A program made the position numbers and the translations under genes. A DNA stretch of 8,823 nt, from contig CAVDLI010000069.1 in assembly GCA_963609725.1 (NCBI GenBank), positions 1 through 8,823 on the forward strand, in the 5' to 3' direction. How positions within the stretch are numbered: position 1 is the stretch's first letter; each line of letters begins with the position of its first letter. This document shows, one piece after another, positions 1 to 5,667 of the stretch. The notes beneath the pieces were generated by a model that did not search any database, had not been told where the DNA came from, and saw only the letters and a program-made list of their open reading frames with translations. The stretch comes from UBA9732 sp963609725 (GTDB lineage: Bacteria; Spirochaetota; Spirochaetia; Sphaerochaetales; Sphaerochaetaceae).

Positions 1-70
1 GCCAATTATTAAGAACAATGCTGTCAAATCCCACATTAGTATTAAAGTAAACAAGCTGTTAGATAATTCA

Positions 71-148
71 GAGCCTGTTGCGAATAACTAATCCGCAAAG
101 TCTTAAAAACTCTTGCGTCAGGGGTGGGATGATGTGACGTTGTCGCAT
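71..148 (-). repeat. GC-richer structured patch, possible dispersed intergenic element
   Basis: By hand count this 78-base patch is about 47% G+C, while the bases on its right are strongly A+T-rich. It contains two dyads. One lies at 78-98, with arms TTGCG/CGCAA extended to 8 bp (one G-U pair) when read on the minus strand. The other lies at 132-148, a 7-bp stem around the loop GTT when read on the plus strand. On the minus strand the patch also reads as a 26-codon frame, MRQRHIIPPL... to a TGA at 73-71, without a ribosome binding site. Such structured patches can be dispersed repeats or REP-like elements. Only one copy is visible here, so repeat status is inference. Confidence 0.3.
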
Positions 149-150
149 TG

Positions 151-173
151 TTATAATATTCTGTGTATTATAA
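151..173. other. AT-only 8-bp inverted repeat
   Basis: TTATAATA at 151-158 and TATTATAA at 166-173 are perfect inverse complements separated by 7 bases. Each arm contains a TATAAT-like hexamer on one of the two strands, so the palindrome could carry a -10 element in either direction or bind a dimeric regulator. I found no matching -35 at proper spacing on either strand, so no promoter is claimed. With only A-T pairs an RNA hairpin here would be weak. Confidence 0.4.
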
Positions 174-225
174 GTTAGAAGAAATGCTCTTTTAGATGCA
201 AAGTCAAAGTCAAAATTTCGAAGGC

Positions 226-3200
226 TTATTTTGCAAAAGTCTCTGATGGTGTTGAGATTTCTAGTACGCCCATTGGGCAAGCTTTTGCACATTGTCCGCA
301 GGCAATACATTTTTTGGATACTTGCATGACAGTATCTTCTATCATGAGGCCAAAAGGACACGCTTCACGGCATTTGCCACAGTTGTTGCACATTTTTAAG
401 TCTACAACACAAACTCCAAATTGGTTGCGACTTATAGCTCCTTGAGGGCAAACGCTAGCGCAACGACCACATTGGATACACGTTACAGGTCTTGTGATTA
501 TACCTTGAATACCACTTTGATTTCCAACGCCTTTGCGCTCGCGAACCTGTAAGAATGCAAGAGATGTTTTCTCTTGTTTGAAGAAAATCTTTGAACAAGT
601 TCTCATGCATTCCATACATCCAATACATCGTGCATTTTTGTTAACAATGAGACATTTGACTTTTCGTTGAGTATTTGAGTCTTCATTGTATTCGTATGGT
701 GTGTGTTCTATTGGAAGAGCAAACCTTTTTATACCATCAAGTCTGTAGTATGCGTCTGCAATACACGGAGCAGTTGGAATAGACGTGATTTCTCCCAAAC
801 CCTTGCCCCCATTTGCAATATCTAAGCCCGGTTTTTCAATAATTAGAGCAATGATATCAGGAACTTCATCAGCTCTAAATAATCCTAGTGAGCCATATTT
901 TGCTAAAGGTTTACAATCTTTAAGAGGGTAGTTTTCTCGTAATGCGTACCCTGTACCCATTATAACTCCACCTTCTATTTGGCCCTCAACATTAGTAGGG
1001 TTGATTGCTCTTCCTACATCGTGAGCTGCAAGAATTCTATCTATCTTGTGAGTTTTTTCATCTAAAATGGCAACTTGCGTTGCATAACCATATGCGACAT
1101 GGCTTTTAGGGTGTGGCTTATCACTTCCAAACGGGTCTGTTTGTGCAAGGTATTCTGCATAAAACTCTCTTCCCTCAAGATTGTGCAATACTTGTTTTTG
1201 TTCATTCCTTGAAAGCCCAGAAATATTGGCATTAGAATTTGATTTAGTATTTTTGCTAGGAAGAGTTTTAGAGACATTTTCTAGTGCTTCTCTCAAGCTA
1301 AGTGCAGCTTTCCGGGCAGCTTCTCCAGTTACAGTTGTGTGTCTAGAGCCAGATGTTGTTCCGCTATCTGGAGCCTTGAGAGTGTTTGCTTTTTCTTCCA
1401 AAACAAGGCTACCGTCAAGGCCTGTTATGTCGCAGATAATTTGTTTTAAGATTGTGCAAAGTCCCTGGCCAATACATGAGCCACCACAGTGAATTGTAAC
1501 AGCAGCATCTTTGATTTCAAGATCAACACGCCCAAAATCCAAGAGTCCCACGCCAACTCCTGCATTTTTCATAGCACATGCAATACCTGCATACTTGTTG
1601 TTTTCATACTCGTTTTTTACAGCTTCAAGTGTTTCTACAAGACCTGTTGCGTTATCTACAATTTGTCCATTAGGGAGCGACTGTCCTGGTCTTATTGCAT
1701 TTCTATACCTAATTTCCCAGTGAGATATGCCAATTTTATCAGCCATGTGGTTTAGCATAGATTCAATTGCAAAACATGTTTGAGTGACTCCAAAACCTCT
1801 AAATGCACCAGCTGGTGGATTGTTTGTGTAATAAGCGTATCCGTCAATTCTAAAATTTTGGTAATTGTAAGGACCTGATGCATGTGTGCAAGCTCTTTGC
1901 AAAACAGGTAATCCTAACGAGGCATAAGCGCCAGTGTCTGCAATTACAGTTGCACTTAGTGCCTGGATTATTCCGTTTTCATCACATCCCAAAGTAAAAT
2001 CCATATCCATTGGGTGTCTTTTTGGATGAACAAGAATGCTTTCTGCTCTAGTGAGTTTCATCTTGCATGGACGCTGTGTTAGAATTGCTGCTAGTGCGCA
2101 AAAGTGTTGTACTGTAACATCTTCTTTGCCCCCAAAGCCACCACCAACATAACAATTTTCTACAATTACTTTTTCTGGAGGAAGGTCAAGCATTGGAGCT
2201 GTTTCACGTCTTGTATCATATACACTTTGATCTGTTGAGTAGATTTTTACAGCACCATCTTCAAGAGGGAAAGCAACAGCTGCTTCAGGTTCTAAGAAAG
2301 CGTGTTCTGTCCAAGGTGTTGAGTATTTTTCATGCAAAATAAATTTTGAATTTGCAAGTGCTTCATCTACATTGCCCCTGTCAACATGAGTATGTCCAAG
2401 AAGATTTCCATTTTGACATTCTTCGTGCACTTTGGGTGCATCTTCTTTCATTGCGTCATATGGAGAAGCAACAAAAGGAAGAACTTCATACTCAACTTTG
2501 ACAAATTCAGCAGCCTTGCGTGCATCTTCGCAAGTCTCTGCAGCAACAATGCAAATCACATCTCCAAGGTAGCGAGTTATGCCTCCAATTGGAATCATTG
2601 CATCCCAATCTTTAAGAATATGCCCAACTTTTATAGAACCTGGAATATCTTTGGCTGTAAAAATTGCAAATACACCGGTTGCTTCCATTGCCAATGAAGT
2701 ATCTATTGAAAGTACTCTTGCACGCGGATATTTAGATCTAACTGCAACAATATGTAGCATGTCTTTTGCATAAATATCGTCTGGATATATGCCAACTCCT
2801 GTGACTTTATCTTTGACATCAACGCGGGGAATTCTTTCTCCAATACGCCAATTATGTTTATTTTTGAGATTTGTCTCACTATTTTCTAGACCGATATTTT
2901 TGTCTTCTCTGAATATTTGAGCTGCAAGTTCAATAGCTTTGACAATCTTGGCATATCCTGTACACCTGCATATATTGTTTCTAAGAGCGTGCCTTATTTC
3001 TTTTTCTGTAGGGGAGAGATTTTCATCTAAGAGTGCTTTTGCACAAATGACCATGCCTGGAATACAAAATCCACATTGGACAGCTCCTGCTTCTCCAAAA
3101 GCATAAGTAAAAATATCTTTTTCTTTTTGTGTTAAGCCCTCTACTGTTGTGACTTTTTTGCCTTCCATGTCACTTACCATGAAAGTACATGCTTTAACAG

Positions 3201-3357
3201 CCTTGCCGTCAACTAATATTGTGCAAGTTCCACAAGCTCCCTCTGAGCAACCATTTTTAACAGAAGTCAAATGAAGGTCATCTCTTAAGTATCTAATGAG
3301 TTTTTTGTCATTATCAACAATATGCAGAGTATCGTTTACGAAAAAGGTTGTACTCAC
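226..3357 (-). CDS. Selenium-dependent-type xanthine dehydrogenase/molybdenum hydroxylase fused to a polyferredoxin
   Basis: This is a 1043-residue molybdenum hydroxylase of the xanthine oxidase family. Residues 1-75 form a plant-type [2Fe-2S] domain (C37, C42, C45, C57). Residues 80-150 form the second [2Fe-2S] domain (C95, C98, C130, C132). Residues 170-880 are the molybdopterin subunit, with EHAFLEPEAA (E356), GGGFGGKED (405-413), AGAFRGFG (516-523) and GKGLGE, whose E856 is the expected catalytic base. The FAD domain is absent. Residues 900-1035 form a HydN-like polyferredoxin with four CxxCxxCxxxC motifs, starting at C911, C960, C990 and C1017. Overall similarity is closest, from memory, to the selenium-dependent xanthine dehydrogenase family (E. 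coli XdhD-like). A labile selenium cofactor and purine hydroxylation are inferred, and other N-heterocycle or aldehyde substrates are possible. The protein is probably cytoplasmic, since no Tat signal is seen. The start is GTG, supported by GGGAG 8 bases upstream. A Ser/Asn/Lys-rich linker lies at about 695-722. No maturation gene or separate FAD subunit is in the window. Confidence 0.88.
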   Translation of the reverse strand: MSTTFFVNDTLHIVDNDKKLIRYLRDDLHLTSVKNGCSEGACGTCTILVDGKAVKACTFMVSDMEGKKVTTVEGLTQKEKDIFTYAFGEAGAVQCGFCIPGMVICAKALLDENLSPTEKEIRHALRNNICRCTGYAKIVKAIELAAQIFREDKNIGLENSETNLKNKHNWRIGERIPRVDVKDKVTGVGIYPDDIYAKDMLHIVAVRSKYPRARVLSIDTSLAMEATGVFAIFTAKDIPGSIKVGHILKDWDAMIPIGGITRYLGDVICIVAAETCEDARKAAEFVKVEYEVLPFVASPYDAMKEDAPKVHEECQNGNLLGHTHVDRGNVDEALANSKFILHEKYSTPWTEHAFLEPEAAVAFPLEDGAVKIYSTDQSVYDTRRETAPMLDLPPEKVIVENCYVGGGFGGKEDVTVQHFCALAAILTQRPCKMKLTRAESILVHPKRHPMDMDFTLGCDENGIIQALSATVIADTGAYASLGLPVLQRACTHASGPYNYQNFRIDGYAYYTNNPPAGAFRGFGVTQTCFAIESMLNHMADKIGISHWEIRYRNAIRPGQSLPNGQIVDNATGLVETLEAVKNEYENNKYAGIACAMKNAGVGVGLLDFGRVDLEIKDAAVTIHCGGSCIGQGLCTILKQIICDITGLDGSLVLEEKANTLKAPDSGTTSGSRHTTVTGEAARKAALSLREALENVSKTLPSKNTKSNSNANISGLSRNEQKQVLHNLEGREFYAEYLAQTDPFGSDKPHPKSHVAYGYATQVAILDEKTHKIDRILAAHDVGRAINPTNVEGQIEGGVIMGTGYALRENYPLKDCKPLAKYGSLGLFRADEVPDIIALIIEKPGLDIANGGKGLGEITSIPTAPCIADAYYRLDGIKRFALPIEHTPYEYNEDSNTQRKVKCLIVNKNARCIGCMECMRTCSKIFFKQEKTSLAFLQVRERKGVGNQSGIQGIITRPVTCIQCGRCASVCPQGAISRNQFGVCVVDLKMCNNCGKCREACPFGLMIEDTVMQVSKKCIACGQCAKACPMGVLEISTPSETFAK

Positions 3358-3365
3358 ACCCTTAT

Positions 3366-3370
3366 CTCCC
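3366..3370 (-). promoter_or_regulatory. Ribosome binding site of the hydroxylase gene
   Basis: GGGAG on the minus strand lies 8 bases before the GTG codon at 3357-3355. It decides this non-ATG start. The first Fe-S cysteine is at residue 37, so a later start would begin to erode the domain. Confidence 0.75.
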
Positions 3371-3381
3371 TATTACTCAAA

Positions 3382-3410
3382 ATTGTATGTCACTAACAAC
3401 GGTATGTCAA
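3382..3410 (-). promoter_or_regulatory. Sigma-70-type promoter of the hydroxylase gene
   Basis: On the minus strand a consensus TTGACA (3410-3405) is followed after exactly 17 bases by TACAAT (3387-3382, five of six matches). The predicted start of transcription is near 3375, leaving a leader of under 20 bases that holds the ribosome binding site but no room for a riboswitch. The sequence TGACATAC occurs twice with a 17-bp period (3409-3402 and 3392-3385), overlapping the -35 and the -10. These copies could be operator half-sites. The gene is therefore likely transcribed on its own rather than only by read-through from the exonuclease gene. Confidence 0.7.
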
Positions 3411-3412
3411 AG

Positions 3413-3429
3413 AAAAAACAAAATTTGTT
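3413..3429 (-). terminator. Weak hairpin with T-run after the exonuclease gene
   Basis: AACAAATTTTGTT (minus strand, 3429-3417) can form a 5-bp stem, and its last two T's with the next four make a run of six (3418-3413). It lies about 26 bases past the exonuclease stop codon. The stem is short and A-T-rich, so termination would be inefficient. It may simply be an AT tract upstream of the promoter. Confidence 0.22.
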
Positions 3430-3442
3430 GCAATCTGTTGCA
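3426..3442 (-). promoter_or_regulatory. Helically phased direct repeat upstream of the -35, possible activator site
   Basis: TGCAACA (minus strand) occurs at 3442-3436 and again at 3432-3426, exactly 10 bp apart, so both copies face the same side of the helix. They lie about 15-30 bp upstream of the -35 hexamer, where an activator that touches RNA polymerase would bind. The repeat is seen directly. A regulatory role is inferred. Confidence 0.4.
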
Positions 3443-3454
3443 TATTTTTGTGTC

Positions 3455-4879
3455 TTATAATTTCATTCCAAGGTATTTTTTCAACGAAATTATGTAATCT
3501 TTTAATTGTGCAAGAATTTGTTTGTCTTTTGGACTTAAGCTTGTGTCTTTTAGTTTTTCAACAATTTTTCTTTCTACGAAATTAATATCATTTATTTCGT
3601 TTGATGGAGGACATAATAGTCTTGTAGAAGCAAAAGATTTCCATTTTTTCAAATTTTCTTCGTCAAGAAGTGTAGGGTAGCTACGGCATACATGTCTCCA
3701 TAGCAGTTGCGGGCAACGAGGATCTTCAAAATCAAGTTTAAGAGAAAGCCTTTTTGACGGGGGAGTGTTAAGTATTAAGTCAAATAAATCTTTATCATGA
3801 TTTGGGAAAAAAGTTGTGTATATTGCATAATCTGGGTCGTTTGCTATTTCATAAGGCTCTTCTTCTCCCAATCTTATTTTTTCAATAAGAGAAGGCCTGT
3901 TGAATAATATGCTTTGGTACCTTTCTAAGCATAGTTTAAGATCAATGCCCAATCTAACACTATCTTCAAAAGACAATGTATTTATGTTAGCTATAAAAGG
4001 AACTTTGTTTATTGATATCTTAAAAAGTCCCGGAACTTTATAAATGTTTTCTTTTGTTGCATCTAAAAGCGGTGTTATGTCTTGTCTTAAATCAAAACAC
4101 ACTACATTGTTTTCATAATTTGAATGTGGAGTAATTGGAACAATGAGAGAAGTACAGCCTTGAGGGCTTGTAAATTGAGCACTTGTATATACAAGCATTT
4201 TGGGTTTTTCTTGTGTGCTTAGTAAGTTTTTTACAACAACTTTATTTCTGAGTTTTAGATAATAAGAAAAAAGTTTTGGTTGTTTCTTTTTTATGAGTTT
4301 GGCTACAGCAATAGTAGCATTTACATCAACCATTGCATCATGAGCTCCAGTTTGATCAATGTTATTTGCTTTAGTGAGCTCTGTTAGCTTAAAAGTTGGA
4401 TTCCCGTTTTCTTTTGTAGTTGGCCAATTTATACCACTGGGTCTTAAATCGTGAGTTGCACGTACTAAATCAATTATGTCCCATCTTGAGCAGTGATTTT
4501 TATATTCTCTTTCATATGGGTCTATGAAGTTACGGTAAAACAGATTGCGAATAAATTCATCATCGAATTTTAATGTATTAAATCCACAAACACATGTGTA
4601 CGGCTCGCTAAAAATATCATTTATTTTTTGTGCAAATTCACATTCAGGAATGCCTTTCTCTTTTACTTCTTGAGGTGTTATCCCCGTTACAAGGCAGGAT
4701 TGAGGATCTGGCACATAATCTGCTGCTAATTTGCAGTAGAGAATTACAGGTTCTCCAATTGGATTTAAGTCCATATCAGTTCTTTGTCCTGCAAATTGTG
4801 CTATTCTGTCATAGAAAGGAGAGAGTCCAAAAGTTTCAAGATCATACCAAAAGAAAGTATTAAGTGTGAGCATAAACAT
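3455..4879 (-). CDS. sbcB: Exodeoxyribonuclease I
   Basis: This is a 474-residue orthologue of E. coli ExoI (475 residues), the single-strand-specific 3'-to-5' DNA exonuclease that trims 3' ends in recombination and mismatch repair in the cytoplasm. The DEDDh catalytic set is complete: D13 and E15 in YDLETFG, D106 in FDDE, H180 and D185 in AHDAMVDV. The linking motifs match ExoI along the whole length: ITPQE (67-71), FYRNFIDPY (114-122), LRPSGINWP (145-153), LTKANNI (168-174) and INKVPFIANINTL (290-302). The SH3-like and helical C-terminal domains (about 210-474) are therefore present and the gene looks intact. Two in-frame ATGs compete, at 4879 and 4873. Neither has a strong Shine-Dalgarno sequence, and a weak AAAG is better spaced for the second. 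It is divergent from the exported-protein gene. No recombination partner is adjacent. Confidence 0.92.
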   Translation of the reverse strand: MFMLTLNTFFWYDLETFGLSPFYDRIAQFAGQRTDMDLNPIGEPVILYCKLAADYVPDPQSCLVTGITPQEVKEKGIPECEFAQKINDIFSEPYTCVCGFNTLKFDDEFIRNLFYRNFIDPYEREYKNHCSRWDIIDLVRATHDLRPSGINWPTTKENGNPTFKLTELTKANNIDQTGAHDAMVDVNATIAVAKLIKKKQPKLFSYYLKLRNKVVVKNLLSTQEKPKMLVYTSAQFTSPQGCTSLIVPITPHSNYENNVVCFDLRQDITPLLDATKENIYKVPGLFKISINKVPFIANINTLSFEDSVRLGIDLKLCLERYQSILFNRPSLIEKIRLGEEEPYEIANDPDYAIYTTFFPNHDKDLFDLILNTPPSKRLSLKLDFEDPRCPQLLWRHVCRSYPTLLDEENLKKWKSFASTRLLCPPSNEINDINFVERKIVEKLKDTSLSPKDKQILAQLKDYIISLKKYLGMKL

Positions 4880-4953
4880 ACTTTAACACAAAAAAACTTG
4901 AAAACAAAGCAAAATGGGGCTTATAGTTTATTACTAGATATTATTATAGACAA
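4880..4953. promoter_or_regulatory. Divergent intergenic region between sbcB and the exported-protein gene
   Basis: This 74-bp region must serve both genes. For the plus strand a promoter is visible (separate entry). For sbcB the minus strand carries a perfect TATAAT at 4948-4943 with no recognisable -35, which would give a leader of roughly 60 bases. That assignment is weak. Confidence 0.3.
4898..4927 (+). promoter_or_regulatory. Candidate sigma-70-type promoter for the exported-protein/hexokinase pair
   Basis: TTGAAA (4898-4903) and TATAGT (4922-4927), each five of six matches to consensus, are separated by 18 bases. Transcription would start near 4934, about 20 bases before the ATG at 4954. 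No good Shine-Dalgarno sequence follows; the leader ends in ATAGACAA. Confidence 0.4.
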
Positions 4954-5619
4954 ATGACAAGACGTTTTTTTATATTTGGATTGATAATTTTGTTAGCCTT
5001 TGAGGGGCTTTATGCCACAGATTCTGAGATGCCACCTACTTCTGAGGAAGTAGGGGATGCTTTGACTGTAATTATGGATTGTCTTTCTGCTTCTATTGTA
5101 ACTTCTTGTACTGATTCAAATATAACCTTACCAAACTGCACTGTTTCTATTGGTCAAACTACAGGATTGCCATTAAGAGTAGCTTTTTTTCTTGCAGACC
5201 CTGCTGAATATCTTGTAGCATTGGCTCCGTCTAGTGAGGGTTCAAATTTTTTATCTACACTTTTTTCATTTTTGAATAATGCTATAAAAGACCCTTTGAT
5301 TTCTGCTGTTTACATGTCAATGGCTTCTAGAGGTTATTCAAATGGAGATTATTTATTATCGGGCTCAATAACATTTTCATATCCAAATGAAGTGTCCTTT
5401 GATGATGTGTTTCAAGTGTGGACTTCCAGGGTAAATACTGGTAATAGCATTGAAATGACAGTTGAAATGGGGCTGTATGGGCTTAAAATGGAAAGACCTC
5501 TTTATATTAACGGCGTTTTTAATATGAGCGTTGACGATGACGGGGATATTGTTGTGCAATCTGTTGGTGAGTATAGAATTAATACTTTTTACTTTGTAAA
5601 TGGCGAGTTTAAGTTTTAG
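4954..5619 (+). CDS. Exported protein of unknown function
   Basis: I do not recognise this 221-residue protein. It begins with a clear Sec-type signal peptide: a positively charged MTRR, a hydrophobic stretch FFIFGLIILLAF, and a likely cleavage after LYA (residue 21). The mature part would be about 200 residues in the periplasm or beyond. No lipobox cysteine is present, so it is not an obvious lipoprotein. The first third carries three cysteines (43, 52, 62), which could allow one disulfide. The C-terminal 90 residues alternate hydrophobic and polar residues and are rich in Tyr, Phe and Val (GLYGLKMERPLYINGVF, then YRINTFYFVNGEF), suggesting beta strands. No second membrane segment is evident. 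The start is chosen because the signal peptide begins there, though its Shine-Dalgarno sequence is poor. It is followed after 48 bp by the hexokinase gene on the same strand and may be co-transcribed with it. Confidence 0.7.
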   Translation: MTRRFFIFGLIILLAFEGLYATDSEMPPTSEEVGDALTVIMDCLSASIVTSCTDSNITLPNCTVSIGQTTGLPLRVAFFLADPAEYLVALAPSSEGSNFLSTLFSFLNNAIKDPLISAVYMSMASRGYSNGDYLLSGSITFSYPNEVSFDDVFQVWTSRVNTGNSIEMTVEMGLYGLKMERPLYINGVFNMSVDDDGDIVVQSVGEYRINTFYFVNGEFKF

Positions 5620-5654
5620 AGTTTTTCAAGATTTAGTTTGCTTTTTTCATAAAA

Positions 5655-5661
5655 GGGGAGG
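5655..5661 (+). promoter_or_regulatory. Strong ribosome binding site of the hexokinase gene
   Basis: GGGGAGG lies 6 bases before the ATG at 5668 and 9 before a second adjacent ATG at 5671, so either Met can be the first residue. It contrasts with the poor site of the upstream exported-protein gene, suggesting stronger translation of the hexokinase. Confidence 0.7.
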
Positions 5662-5667
5662 CGTAAA

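Larger units (their letters stand above)
1..225. other. Left-edge intergenic region, no confident gene
   Basis: No convincing gene was found here. A plus-strand frame is open from base 2 to a TAA at 89-91 (29 codons), and could be the tail of a gene entering from the left, but it is too short to recognise. On the minus strand an ATG at 36-34 opens a frame to the window edge (starting MWDLTALFLIIG) with no visible ribosome binding site. The region is the downstream flank of the minus-strand hydroxylase gene. No hairpin followed by a T-run is seen after that gene's stop codon, so its transcript may extend into this region. Confidence 0.5.

Noticed and set aside
2..91. Plus-strand frame open from the left edge, possible C-terminus of a gene
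   Set aside because: Only 29 codons with no recognisable motif, and a second plus frame is open for 16 codons, so coding status cannot be decided.
68..361. 97-codon minus-strand frame overlapping the end of the hydroxylase gene
   Set aside because: It overlaps the polyferredoxin coding sequence in another frame and its N-terminal part is the shadow of that domain. No ribosome binding site is seen.
660..720. Frameshift or assembly join between the molybdopterin and ferredoxin parts of the hydroxylase
   Set aside because: The frame is continuous through the linker (residues about 880-905), with no internal stop and no homopolymer run longer than usual, so a natural fusion is the simpler reading. 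It cannot be excluded without read data.
1181..1755. Plus-strand frames inside the hydroxylase gene (1181-1492, 1489-1755, 1511-1723)
   Set aside because: They lie wholly antisense to conserved molybdopterin-domain coding sequence and carry no domain motifs.
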